From Persephonella sp. KM09-Lau-8 (GTDB lineage Bacteria > Aquificota > Aquificia > Aquificales > Hydrogenothermaceae), in assembly GCF_000703085.1 (NCBI RefSeq), contig NZ_JNLL01000001.1:496001-560000 (forward strand): a stretch of DNA of 64,000 bases, in the 5' to 3' direction. A model generated the notes under the pieces. The model was given only the letters and a program-made list of their open reading frames with translations, had not been told where the DNA came from and made no database searches. The first letter of the stretch is position 1; each line of letters opens with the position of its first letter. Position numbers and translations under genes: made by a program. Of this stretch, positions 44,325-52,844 are shown piece by piece.

Positions 44325-44845
44325 TCTTTATCAGGAAATTTTTCTTCCAGTAGCTTTAAAACTCCAGCAATAATATCTATAGGCTCAGGAGAACAGCCTT
44401 TTATCTATACATCAACAGGAAGTTTATCCTGAACACCGTCCATTATGGCATAACTTCCTTTAAAAACTCCGCCATCTAAAACACAATCTCCAACTGCTAT
44501 AACAAATTTAGGCTTAGGCACATTTTCATAAGCTCTTAATACTGCTTTATACATATTTCTTGTCTTACAACCTGTTATCATAATTGCATCTGCATGTTTA
44601 GGAGAAGTGACAAATTTTATTCAAAATCTTTCTACATCATAATATGGATTGGACAAGGCTGAAATCTCATACTCACAGGCATTACATGAACCGCTGTCAA
44701 CCTCTCTTATCGCAAAACTTCCTTGAAAATATTTTTCAATTTTTTCTTTTAGTTTCTCACCTAAAATCTCAATATTTTCATCTCTAACCTGTATATCTTC
44801 TGACTTTATTCCTTCTTTAAGCCTTTTTTTTAGTATATTAAATAT
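44321..44845 (-). pseudogene. Decayed NuoB-like / group-4 [NiFe]-hydrogenase small subunit gene
   Basis: Read on the minus strand in one unbroken frame, the product contains VDSGSCNACEYEISALSNPY, then YDVERF, SPKHADAIMITG, VIAVGDCVLDGGVF and KGCSPEPIDIIAGVLKLLEE. These are the [4Fe-4S] ligands and flanks of the 20-kDa subunit family (NuoB, HycG, EchC). It has three defects. The start position after AGGAGG is ATA (44843-44845) rather than ATG. TGA at 44621-44623 replaces the residue after VERF (usually Gly). TAG at 44405-44407 replaces the residue before IKGC (usually Tyr). No indels are found. The rest of a hydrogenase operon is absent, so this is a leftover of a lost complex. Confidence 0.88.
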
Positions 44846-44926
44846 CTCTCCTCCTGATTTTTGTATTGGAAATATTTAGTTTTGCTTATATTTTATTATT
44901 ATAATTTTAAAAATTGTTGAGTAAAA

Positions 44927-45130
44927 ATGGTAAGCGTGATGAAAACATTAAATTTGAAAATTAGCGATAAACTTTATCGGGAAATTGAAATTTTAAGTAA
45001 AGAAAAAGGGAAAAATCCTGAGGAAATAGCAGTAGAATTATTATCACAGGCTATAGAAGAAGATATCCTTTTGAAAAAAGCTAAAAAAATTATAGAAGAA
45101 GAAAAAGATTTACTAAAAAAGTTAGCCTAA
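44927..45130 (+). CDS. Antitoxin-like protein upstream of Doc toxin
   Basis: A 67-residue protein. The first part (MKTLNLKISDKLYREIEILS) looks like a ribbon-helix-helix DNA-binding unit, and the second (EEDILLKKAKKIIEEEKDLL) is a charged helix that could wrap the toxin. Start ATG 44927 or ATG 44939 (MKTLNLK); neither has a strong ribosome site. TATAAT at 44900-44905 is a plausible -10 box. The stop is followed with no gap by the Doc gene, the usual antitoxin-toxin order, so autoregulation is expected. Confidence 0.75.
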   Translation: MVSVMKTLNLKISDKLYREIEILSKEKGKNPEEIAVELLSQAIEEDILLKKAKKIIEEEKDLLKKLA

Positions 45131-45514
45131 ATGTTTTCTACTAAACTCGTAAAAGAAATTCATAAGGAAATTATCCGTTCTACAGGCGGAAGTTTTGGTA
45201 TTAGAGATGAAAATCTTCTTGAAAGTTCTTTAAAAGTTCCTTTTCAAACATTCGGTAAAGAAGATTTATATGAAACAGCTATAGAGAAAGCTGCAAAATT
45301 ATTGGAAACTATTATAAAAAACCATCCTTTTATTGATGGAAATAAAAGAGTAGCTTATGTTCTTTTTAGGTTATTTTTAGAAGAAAATGGATATGTTTTA
45401 ACTGCTACAGAAGAAGAAAAATATAACCTGATTATGAGTATAGCATCAGGAAAAATTCCTTATAAGCAGATTGTTGAATGGACAAGAAGGCATTCCAGTA
45501 AAATTCAATCCTAA
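45131..45514 (+). CDS. doc: Doc-type Fic-domain toxin
   Basis: A 127-residue protein of the death-on-curing family. The Fic motif is HPFIDGNKRVAYVLF (about residues 72-86), with Lys rather than Gly at the phosphate-binding position, as in Doc kinases that phosphorylate EF-Tu. The N-terminal part (EIHKEIIRSTGGSFGIRDEN, then LLESSL) is the Doc family pattern. It forms a toxin-antitoxin pair with the preceding gene, in a region with other signs of gene loss. Confidence 0.9.
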   Translation: MFSTKLVKEIHKEIIRSTGGSFGIRDENLLESSLKVPFQTFGKEDLYETAIEKAAKLLETIIKNHPFIDGNKRVAYVLFRLFLEENGYVLTATEEEKYNLIMSIASGKIPYKQIVEWTRRHSSKIQS

Positions 45515-46159
45515 AATTTTAGCTTTAAATCTTTTATTGAGTTCACCAGAGGAAGTCATCAAAAATTTTTTTACAAGTCATTTCCGGTATAAGATAAATT
45601 AAGGCTTTTGTTAAATCTACTTCCTGATAGTGCTTTATTTTGTGAAATAAATACTCCCAGAGCTCCAAATGTATAATCAACATCTTGAAGCAACAATGTA
45701 AATTCATTTAGATTAAACATAATTCTTTTCAATAGTCTGGAAGTAAGAGGAGTATGGATAAAAGTATGCTCTCCTGAAGTTTAAATTATAATATAATTTA
45801 TAATAAAAAATCCCCCGAAGGGGAAAGGAGGGAGAGGGGAGGAGGTTTAGGAGAAAACTCGGGCTTCCTTGTTATTTTTATTATAGATAGTCAATGTGAA
45901 ATAGCTGTGAAACTTAAAAGTATTCATATATTAATATTTTCATAGCCTCAGGCAAGGTTTTATCTGGAGTTTTGAAATTTTTGAACTTAGAAGTGAATTT
46001 AAATCTTCAACATCTAAACTTAATAGACTTTTTCAAGATAATATAGCTTAAAACCTACTTTACGGAACATCTAATTTCTTTAAATTATTTTAGGAACCTA
46101 TTTAATCTTAAATTAGTTCTGATTGCGATTTGATAAATCTAATTTGTTCTATATAAAAT
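45515..46159. other. 645-base gene-poor stretch with decayed coding traces
   Basis: No intact gene is visible. On the minus strand 45571-45780 is open (TSGEHTFIHTPLTSRLLKRI to SLNLSYTGNDL) but has no start codon until residue 22. On the same strand near 45915-46020, LDVEDLNSLLSSKISKL continues as KTLPEAMKILIYEYF after a one-base shift, which looks like a broken gene. I cannot name either. A minus-strand UUCG terminator (45804-45824) and a purine-rich tract (45820-45856) are also here. The rest is AT-rich and shows nothing. Confidence 0.4.
45804..45824 (-). terminator. UUCG-loop terminator on the minus strand
   Basis: Read on the minus strand, TCCCC-TTCG-GGGGA is followed by TTTTTTATT. The CUUCGG-type loop and T-run are typical of intrinsic terminators. 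It lies about 340 bases past nrdR and may end the hemL-nrdR transcript or a transcript from the gene-poor stretch. Confidence 0.65.
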
Positions 46160-46627
46160 TTAGCCTTCTTCTTTTTCCTTTTCTTCAATCTCTTTAAGGG
46201 CTTTTTCAAAATCGCTTATATCCTGAAATTCATTGTATACAGATTTAAATCTTAGATATGCTACAGGGTCTATTTTTTTGAGTTTTTCCTGAACCAGGTC
46301 TCCTATCTCTGTGCTTTCTACAACTAATTTTCCTTCCTCAAGCAGATATTTCTCTATCTCATCTGCTATTTCAATCATCTGTTTTTCAGATACAGGTCTA
46401 TTTTTGGAAGCAAGACGAATTCCTCTTATAATCTTGTCTTTATTGAATGCTTCTGTTGTTCCATTTTTCTTTTTAACTATAATTTTTTCTTCTTCGTATC
46501 TTTCATAGGTTGTAAATCTAAAACCACAATCAAGGCATTCTCTTCTTCTTCGTATTACAGTCCCATCTTTAGACTGCCTTGTATCTACAACCTTATCTTC
46601 AAGTGAGCCGCAATTTGGACATTTCAT
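46160..46627 (-). CDS. nrdR: Transcriptional repressor NrdR
   Basis: A 155-residue protein. The zinc ribbon has CPNCGS near the start and CLDCGFRFTTYERYE around residues 31-45; the ATP-cone domain follows (IIVKKKNGTTEAFNKDKIIR). NrdR senses dATP/ATP and represses ribonucleotide reductase genes through NrdR boxes. Length is normal with a short charged extension (EEKEKEEG). The start overlaps the NTF2-like gene by four bases. Confidence 0.97.
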   Translation of the reverse strand: MKCPNCGSLEDKVVDTRQSKDGTVIRRRRECLDCGFRFTTYERYEEEKIIVKKKNGTTEAFNKDKIIRGIRLASKNRPVSEKQMIEIADEIEKYLLEEGKLVVESTEIGDLVQEKLKKIDPVAYLRFKSVYNEFQDISDFEKALKEIEEKEKEEG

Positions 46628-47034
46628 TCGGTTTTATCTTCCTCCTTAACTTCTTTGTAAGATAATCCATAATAAACAAAATGCCCCTGAATTTTGTATT
46701 CTTTGTTTAAATAAAACTTTGATACTACATCTGCTTTTGCGTCTTCTGCGGTATAGATGTAATACTCTAAAAGTGCATCATGTCCTTTTATCCATAATCC
46801 AAGTGGCTGAATTTTTATCTGTGGAAAAACTTTTAAAATAATCTCATAGTATTTTTTGATATTTTCTTTTCCTACAAGTGTTAATGTCTCAGGATATATC
46901 TCTTTAATTTTTGGGTCATAAAGTTCAGCTGTATCTGCATAACATTCCATAATTTTCTCTATATTGTGCTCATTCCATCCTTCTATCCATTTATCAACTG
47001 TTTCCTGAACAGGAGATTTTCCTTTCTTTTCCAT
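46624..47034 (-). CDS. NTF2/SnoaL-like protein
   Basis: A 136-residue soluble protein. ETVDKWIEGWNEHNIEKIME, the stretch CYADTAELYDPKIKE and the tail GKENIKKYYEIILKVFPQIK fit the SnoaL-like/NTF2 fold, which forms a cone-shaped ligand pocket. Such proteins are isomerases, hydrolases or binding proteins; the substrate is unknown. It lies between hemL (8 bases) and nrdR (4-base overlap). Confidence 0.75.
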   Translation of the reverse strand: MEKKGKSPVQETVDKWIEGWNEHNIEKIMECYADTAELYDPKIKEIYPETLTLVGKENIKKYYEIILKVFPQIKIQPLGLWIKGHDALLEYYIYTAEDAKADVVSKFYLNKEYKIQGHFVYYGLSYKEVKEEDKTE

Positions 47035-47042
47035 TTTTCCTC

Positions 47043-48326
47043 CTATAGCTGTTTAAATGTGTCTTCAATTGCATTTAATGTTGTCGCTATATCCTCATCG
47101 CTATGGGCTGTGCTTAAGAAAGAAGCCTCAAACTGCGATGGAGCAAGGTATACACCTTTTTCCAGCATTAATTTATAAAACTTATTAAATAATTCAAGGT
47201 CTGAGGATTTTGCATCAGCAAAGTTTTTGACTTCTTTATCTGTAAAGAACATGGTTATCATAGAACCGACTCTATTTACTGTGGCTTTTATTCCGTATTT
47301 ATCAATCAGTTCTTTCATTCCTTCTTCTAATTTTGCACCTTTTTGGTCTAATTCTTCATAAGGAGATTTTTCCTTCAGAATCTGGAGTTGTCTTAAGCCT
47401 GCTGCCATTGCAAGAGGATTTCCTGATAGTGTTCCTGCCTGATAAACAGGTCCTTCAGGTGCTACATATTTCATAATTTCCGCTTTTCCACCGTAAGCAC
47501 CCACAGGTAATCCTGCTCCTATTACTTTACCCATTGTGGTCAGGTCAGGCTCTATTCCATAAAGCTCCTGTGCACCTCCAAGAGCAAGTCTAAAACCTGT
47601 CATAACTTCATCCCATATTAGAAGAGCCCCATATTCCTTTGTGATATCTCTTAATCTCTGGTGGTATTCTTTAGATGGAGCAACAACTCCCATATTCCCT
47701 GCGACTGGCTCTATAATTACACAGGCAATATCATCTCCATGTTTTCTGAATGCTTCTTCTACAGCATCTATATCGTTATAAGGAAGAACTATTGTAAGCT
47801 GGGCAAGTTCTTCAGGGATTCCCGGTGTTCCCGGTATACCCAGTGTAGCAACCCCTGAACCTGCAGAAACCAGTAAACTATCACCATGTCCGTGATAGCA
47901 GCCCTCAAATTTTATGATTTTCTTCTTGCCAGTATACCCTCTGGCAAGTCTTATAGCAGACATTGTGGCTTCTGTTCCTGAGTTCACAAATCTAACCATT
48001 TCAACAGATGGAACAGCCTCAACAACAGCCTTTGCCATTTCTATTTCAAGCTCTGTTGGAGCTCCAAAACTTGTCCCATAGTTTGAGACCTGTTTTATTG
48101 CATTTATTATCTGGTCATGGGCATGTCCAAGAATAAGAGGTCCCCATGAAAGCACATAATCTATAAATTCATTTCCGTCAACATCCCATACTCTACTACC
48201 TTTTCCTTTGACTATAAATAATGGCTCCATCCCAAGTGCTTTAAATGCCCTCACAGGGGAGTTAACACCACCTACCAGATATTTTTGTGCTTCTTTGAAT
48301 AACTCTTTAGATTTTTCTGTTTTCAT
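47043..48326 (-). CDS. hemL: Glutamate-1-semialdehyde 2,1-aminomutase
   Basis: A 427-residue PLP enzyme of the C5 heme pathway that makes 5-aminolevulinate. It shows [15 protein letters not shown], the phosphate-binding [28 protein letters not shown], and the PLP Lys in [20 protein letters not shown]. The frame opens at TTG 48341, but ATG 48326 ([10 protein letters not shown]) with GAAGG 8 bases before it is the likely start. It leads a three-gene minus-strand operon with the NTF2-like gene and nrdR. Confidence 0.97.
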   Translation of the reverse strand: MKTEKSKELFKEAQKYLVGGVNSPVRAFKALGMEPLFIVKGKGSRVWDVDGNEFIDYVLSWGPLILGHAHDQIINAIKQVSNYGTSFGAPTELEIEMAKAVVEAVPSVEMVRFVNSGTEATMSAIRLARGYTGKKKIIKFEGCYHGHGDSLLVSAGSGVATLGIPGTPGIPEELAQLTIVLPYNDIDAVEEAFRKHGDDIACVIIEPVAGNMGVVAPSKEYHQRLRDITKEYGALLIWDEVMTGFRLALGGAQELYGIEPDLTTMGKVIGAGLPVGAYGGKAEIMKYVAPEGPVYQAGTLSGNPLAMAAGLRQLQILKEKSPYEELDQKGAKLEEGMKELIDKYGIKATVNRVGSMITMFFTDKEVKNFADAKSSDLELFNKFYKLMLEKGVYLAPSQFEASFLSTAHSDEDIATTLNAIEDTFKQL

Positions 48327-48375
48327 GCCCTCTACCTTCAAAATTTTTTATTGAAAATTATACCAGAATAAGATG

Positions 48376-48403
48376 TTGACATTGCCGAGATATATTCTAA
48401 AAT
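48376..48403 (+). promoter_or_regulatory. Sigma-70 promoter for the roadblock-like gene
   Basis: A perfect -35 TTGACA (48376-48381) is followed after 16 bases by TAAAAT (48398-48403). It lies in the 98-base gap between the divergent hemL and the small gene at 48425, with GGGGGAGG as ribosome site after it. Confidence 0.7.
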
Positions 48404-48424
48404 AAAATTACTGGGGGAGGTTAT

Positions 48425-48742
48425 ATGGATATAAAAAGGGTTGTAAATAAGCTTAACCATATGGATTTTTTAATACTGGATCAGAGGGGGAATGTTATTT
48501 ATTCTTCTAACCATAAGGAAAATCCATTAAAAAAAATAATCCCTGAAATTCAGATCGTTTCTTCTATATCCAATGAACTGGTTAAAAATTTAGGGAGAGG
48601 AGATATATTTACTATAGGTTTTAGCTCGCTGGAAGGAAATATACTGGTGGTAACTGATTCAAATTTTCATATAGCCGTTTTATTGAATAAAGATGAAAAT
48701 ATAGAAAAAATAGAAAAAGAGATACAGGCATCTTTGAATTAA
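48425..48742 (+). CDS. Roadblock/LC7-like small protein
   Basis: A 105-residue soluble protein. The fold pattern resembles roadblock/LC7 or profilin-like proteins such as MglB: FLILDQRGNVIYSSNHKE for the first strands, GDIFTIGFSSLEGNILVVTD for the centre and IAVLLNKDENIEKIEKEIQ for the C-terminal strand and helix. Similarity is by pattern only. It has its own strong promoter and a good ribosome site. It ends with a four-base overlap against the convergent acyltransferase gene. MglB-like proteins regulate small GTPases, but no GTPase gene is near. Confidence 0.5.
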   Translation: MDIKRVVNKLNHMDFLILDQRGNVIYSSNHKENPLKKIIPEIQIVSSISNELVKNLGRGDIFTIGFSSLEGNILVVTDSNFHIAVLLNKDENIEKIEKEIQASLN

Positions 48743-49614
48743 TAGATATTTTCAGGTTCTCCTTCTGGTCTTGTTTTCCATCTTTTGTGAACCCAGAAAT
48801 ACTGGTCTGGATACTGCTGTGCTGCTTTTTCAACTTCTTTTGTGTAAAGAGCAGTTAGATTTCTGATATCTTCTTCTTCATTTCCAGAAGGAGAAAAATC
48901 TATTTTTTTGATAAATATATTCAATTTGTTATTTTTATCATACACTCCGTATGCAAAATATATAGGAAGTTTAAATTTGACAGCTAATTTTGCTGGAAAC
49001 GTAACCGTTGATGCTGGGAGCCCAAAAAAATCAACAAATACGCCTCTATGTCTTAAGGCATTCTGATCAACAAGAAAGGAAATAGTTTTCCCTTCTCTAA
49101 TAGCCTTTATAAAGTCCTTTAAAGGCTGGTCATGGAATATTATTTTTATTCCTGCTTCCTGTCTTATAGAAGTTATAAGGTCATTTAGTTTTTTATTTTT
49201 CATTCTATAGGCAAGGGAAATAAGTTTTTCTGTTTCAGAAGCTATACAGGCTCCACCTAATTCCCAATTCCCAATATGTGCAGATGTTAATATCTTTGCT
49301 CCTTTTTCCTGTAGATATTCTTTCCCTTCAACTATCTGATAAATTTGGGATAACTGATCTGATTTTTTGTATTCTGGGATTTTGGGGAATTCGGCCAATA
49401 CTTTTCCGATGTTTTGGAGAGAAGCCTTCCCTGTTTGTAATTTCCAGTTTTTATCTTTTTCAGGAAAGGCTATATCAAGATTTTTTAAAATAACATCCTT
49501 TCTATATCCTAAATTCCAGAATAAATTTCCTATAGCTTTACCGGTTTTTAATGCTTTTTCTCTATCTAATTTTTTTAAAACAGAAAAAAAAGAAGAGGCA
49601 AGAAGATAGGACAT
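48739..49614 (-). CDS. LpxL/HtrB-type lipid A acyltransferase
   Basis: A 291-residue membrane-associated protein. The HxxxxE catalytic motif is in TSAHIGNWELGG (near residue 113), followed by FLVDQNALRHRGVFVDFFG and the C-terminal WVHKRWKTRPEGE, all characteristic of the LpxL/LpxM family that adds secondary acyl chains to Kdo-lipid A. The usual N-terminal membrane anchor is short here (SYLLASSFFSVL). The Nudix gene lies one base upstream in the operon. Confidence 0.88.
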   Translation of the reverse strand: MSYLLASSFFSVLKKLDREKALKTGKAIGNLFWNLGYRKDVILKNLDIAFPEKDKNWKLQTGKASLQNIGKVLAEFPKIPEYKKSDQLSQIYQIVEGKEYLQEKGAKILTSAHIGNWELGGACIASETEKLISLAYRMKNKKLNDLITSIRQEAGIKIIFHDQPLKDFIKAIREGKTISFLVDQNALRHRGVFVDFFGLPASTVTFPAKLAVKFKLPIYFAYGVYDKNNKLNIFIKKIDFSPSGNEEEDIRNLTALYTKEVEKAAQQYPDQYFWVHKRWKTRPEGEPENIY

Positions 49615-49615
49615 A

Positions 49616-50044
49616 TTAAATCTCGCCTAATTTTTTCAGTGCTTTTACTGCCCTTTCAAATATTTTTTTGTCTGTTGGATATGTGAGCATATTTTCAACT
49701 TCCTCAAATGGAACAAATTTGGCTTCATCTATCTCTTCTTTTTGAGGAACAATATCGCCGCCTACATATTTCATAAGGTAGTAATAAACAAATTTGTGAA
49801 TTCTGGATAGCTCCATGCTATACCAGTAATCTACTTCTCCAAGATATTCAACTATTTCTGCATCAACCCCTGTTTCCTCTTTTACTTCTCTAAGGGCTGC
49901 CTGGTCTCTTGGTTCTCCCCTTTCAATGTTTCCTTTTGGAAAACTCCATCTGTTTTTTACTCTAATAAGAAGAATTTCAAGTTTACCTTCCTCATTTTTT
50001 CTGTAAACTACTCCACCTGCAGAAAATTCCCATTTTGTTTCCAT
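49616..50044 (-). CDS. Nudix hydrolase
   Basis: A 142-residue protein. The Nudix box reads GNIERGEPRDQAALREVKEE followed by TGV, with all consensus residues; SAGGVVYRKNEEGKLEILLI precedes it. The type resembles Ap4A hydrolases/(di)nucleoside polyphosphate hydrolases of thermophiles, such as the Aquifex enzyme, but substrate cannot be fixed. GAGGTGGG lies before the ATG. It is 15 bases after the DASS transporter gene. Confidence 0.92.
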   Translation of the reverse strand: METKWEFSAGGVVYRKNEEGKLEILLIRVKNRWSFPKGNIERGEPRDQAALREVKEETGVDAEIVEYLGEVDYWYSMELSRIHKFVYYYLMKYVGGDIVPQKEEIDEAKFVPFEEVENMLTYPTDKKIFERAVKALKKLGEI

Positions 50045-50059
50045 TCACCCACCTCACTT

Positions 50060-51508
50060 TTATTTCATATACATTAATATGAAAATAGTTATTATAACCG
50101 AACCGATTATATTCATAAAGAACCCTACTTTTACCATCTTATTAATGGGAATAACACGGCTTCCATAAATAATTGCGTTTGGGGGAGTGGCTATTGGCAA
50201 CATAAAAGCATAACTTGCAGCAATTATAATACCAAAAATCGGATAAAAAAGGTCAATATTCATTTCTTTTAAGATACCTATCAGGATGGGGGCAAATGTA
50301 ATTACTGTTGCGGTGTTTGAACTAATTTCTGTAAGGAAAATCATTGAAATGATAAGAATAAATATAAAAAGCACTGTCATTTCAGGAGACACAACAGCTG
50401 CAACATGTTTTCCAATATAGGCTGCAAGTCCTGTTTTTATAATTAATTTTCCAAGGGCAATACCACCACCAAACAGCAGTATTGTATCCCAGTCAAGTTC
50501 CCTTAAGTCTCTGGCTGTTAATGTTCCTTCCCCTTTTCTTGCAGGCAAGAGAAATAGTAAAAATCCTGCTATTAAAGCCACAACAGCCTCAGGTATATGT
50601 GCTTTCAGAAATTTGTATAATTCCTGATTGCCAAGTAGGTTTGCAAGCCCCGGTAATATCCATAAAAATGCAGCAAGAAAAAAGACAAAAATAGTATTTT
50701 TCTCTCCCAGAGAAACCCTTGGAAGTGTTTTTTTCTCAGAATATATAAGCTGTTTTATTTTTTCCGGTTCAAAACTGAAATTTCTTATATGGAATTTTAT
50801 ATAAATGAGCATTGCCAAATAACTGAGAATTGTAATTGGAGCAGTCAATAAAAACCATTTTAAAAAATCAACGTCATAACCAGCTTCTTTTAGAAATCCT
50901 GCACCTATCAGATTAGTAGGTGTCCCGATTAAAGTAGTTGCTCCACCTATTGATGCAGCATAGGCAACAGAAAGCAAAGCAAAAACAGCAAATCCATTCA
51001 GATTTTTAATCTTTTTTGTCTTGAACATATTAATTATTCCCAGAACAAGAGGCAGTAGCATTGCTGTAGTTGCGGTATTACTGACCCACATTGAGAGTAA
51101 AAAGGCAATTAGAGAAAATCCTGCTATCAGCCTGATGGGACTTTTTATGAAAAAATCTTTTGAAAGCAGATTGAGGGCAAATCTCCTGTCTAATCCATGT
51201 TTGGTCATTGCCTGTGCAATCAAGAAACTACCTATAAACAGGAGAATAACAGGATGTCCAAGACTGAGAAATGCCTGTTTTATGTTAACCACTCCAAGAA
51301 TAACGGCAACAGTAACACCAAGAAGGGCTGTCATTGAAAGGGGTATAACCTCTGTAAGCCAGAATACAAGACAAAAACCCATTATAGCAAAAACAATATG
51401 AGCATCTCGGGACAAATCCATAGGGGTTATGTATATAATTGCAGCAACAAGAGGTGCTAATATAAGACCTATTTCTTTTCTGTAATAGCTTAGCTTAGAC
51501 AGGCTCAT
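50060..51508 (-). CDS. DASS-family (SLC13-like) anion/sodium symporter
   Basis: A 482-residue protein with about 11-12 membrane helices. The two SNT motifs that bind Na+ and carboxylate are present in MWVSNTATTAMLLPLVLGII and in EISSNTATVITFAPI, each in a hairpin, with TLIGTPTNLIGAG and IATPPNAIIYG in the matching positions. Substrates in the family are dicarboxylates, sulfate or citrate-type anions. In an autotroph C4-dicarboxylate or sulfate transport is possible; not decidable. It overlaps hom by four bases. Confidence 0.92.
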   Translation of the reverse strand: MSLSKLSYYRKEIGLILAPLVAAIIYITPMDLSRDAHIVFAIMGFCLVFWLTEVIPLSMTALLGVTVAVILGVVNIKQAFLSLGHPVILLFIGSFLIAQAMTKHGLDRRFALNLLSKDFFIKSPIRLIAGFSLIAFLLSMWVSNTATTAMLLPLVLGIINMFKTKKIKNLNGFAVFALLSVAYAASIGGATTLIGTPTNLIGAGFLKEAGYDVDFLKWFLLTAPITILSYLAMLIYIKFHIRNFSFEPEKIKQLIYSEKKTLPRVSLGEKNTIFVFFLAAFLWILPGLANLLGNQELYKFLKAHIPEAVVALIAGFLLFLLPARKGEGTLTARDLRELDWDTILLFGGGIALGKLIIKTGLAAYIGKHVAAVVSPEMTVLFIFILIISMIFLTEISSNTATVITFAPILIGILKEMNIDLFYPIFGIIIAASYAFMLPIATPPNAIIYGSRVIPINKMVKVGFFMNIIGSVIITIFILMYMK

Positions 51509-52833
51509 TGCTCTTCATCTTCAACCCTGATTATTACAGTTTTTCTTCTAATTATATTTTGGGCTTCTATCTCTTTGATTGCTTTCTGGATGTTATTTTC
51601 TGAAGCTGTATGTGTAAGAATTACCAGAGGGACTACTTTGTCATTTTCTTTTTCTGTTAAGGATAGAACTTTTTCTTTTTGGATTACTGCTGCAATGCTT
51701 ATGTTGTATTTGGCAAAAACTGCAGCTACTTTTGCCAGAATTCCTGTTATATCTGGAACAGTAAATCTAAGGTAGTATCTTGTATAAAAATCATCTGCCT
51801 TGGTAATTGAAAGGTCTTTGTGCTCCCAGTTCATAGATGTAATTTCTATCTCTCTACCAACTCCAAGGGCAATGCTTTTTGCTATATCAACAATATCGCT
51901 TACCACTGAGCTGGCTGTTGGCAGGCTACCTGCTCCTTTACCGTAAAACATTGTTTCTCCTACGCTATCTCCTTCTACCATCACAGCATTGAATACACCA
52001 TCGACTTTTGCAAGGGGATGCTCAGATGGCAGAAATGTTGGATGAACTCTAACTTCAACCTCACCGTTATGGGATTTTGCTATAGCAAGGAGTTTCAGTG
52101 TATATCCAAGCTCTCTTCCCAGGGATATATCCAGTGTATCTATATCTTCTATTCCCTCAATGTAAACCCCAGAAAAATCAACAAATCCTCCAAAAGAAAG
52201 AGAGGCAAGAATAGCTATCTTATGGGCTGCATCTGTTCCGTTTATATCAAGAGTAGGGTCTGCTTCTGCATAACCAAGCTCCTGTGCTTCTTTTAAAACA
52301 GATTTGAAATCTCTGCCTTTTTTAAACATCTCTGTGAGGATGTAGTTTGTGGTTCCGTTGAGAATTCCGTAGATTTTCTCAATTTTGTTGGCGACAAGAC
52401 CTTCTCTCAGTGCCCTTATGATAGGAATACCTCCTGCTACAGCAGCTTCAAATCCTATTCGAATGCCTTTTTCCTCTGCCTTCAGGAATATATCTTTCCC
52501 TTTCTCTGCAAGAAGTGCCTTATTTGCCGTTACGATATGCTTGTTTTTATTTATAGCTTCCACAAAAAGCTTATAAGGAAAATCTATTCCCCCTGTAAGT
52601 TCAACGATAATTTGTATATCTTCGTCATTAAGCAGTTCTTCAAGGGAGTTTGCCTTTTGATTGTCTTTTAAGGGAAATGCAAACTGTTTATTCCAGTTTC
52701 TTGTGAAAACTTTTTTTAGATTTATCTCAACGCCGGACTTTTTACGTAGTAATTCCTTTTTTTCTTCAAGAATTTTAGCAACACCATTACCAACAACTCC
52801 ATAGCCTACAATTCCTACATTTATCTGTTTCAA
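51505..52833 (-). CDS. hom: Homoserine dehydrogenase
   Basis: A 442-residue enzyme that reduces aspartate semialdehyde to homoserine. The NAD(P) motif is GIVGYGVVGNGVAKILEE; the catalytic region has TANKALLAEKG, FEAAVAGGIPIIRALREGL and GILNGTTNYILTEM; and DPTLDINGTDAAHKIAILAS contains the conserved Asp/Lys. An ACT domain at about 355-435 (FTVPDITGILAKVAAVFAKY) allows feedback inhibition by threonine. It is linked by overlap to the DASS transporter gene and by 11 bases to the dcd-like gene. Confidence 0.96.
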   Translation of the reverse strand: MKQINVGIVGYGVVGNGVAKILEEKKELLRKKSGVEINLKKVFTRNWNKQFAFPLKDNQKANSLEELLNDEDIQIIVELTGGIDFPYKLFVEAINKNKHIVTANKALLAEKGKDIFLKAEEKGIRIGFEAAVAGGIPIIRALREGLVANKIEKIYGILNGTTNYILTEMFKKGRDFKSVLKEAQELGYAEADPTLDINGTDAAHKIAILASLSFGGFVDFSGVYIEGIEDIDTLDISLGRELGYTLKLLAIAKSHNGEVEVRVHPTFLPSEHPLAKVDGVFNAVMVEGDSVGETMFYGKGAGSLPTASSVVSDIVDIAKSIALGVGREIEITSMNWEHKDLSITKADDFYTRYYLRFTVPDITGILAKVAAVFAKYNISIAAVIQKEKVLSLTEKENDKVVPLVILTHTASENNIQKAIKEIEAQNIIRRKTVIIRVEDEEQ

Positions 52834-52844
52834 TCAATACCTCC

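Noticed and set aside
44621-44623. In-frame TGA as a selenocysteine codon in the NuoB-like gene
   Set aside because: The residue at this place is normally Gly, not Cys; a TAG and a lost start codon in the same gene indicate decay.
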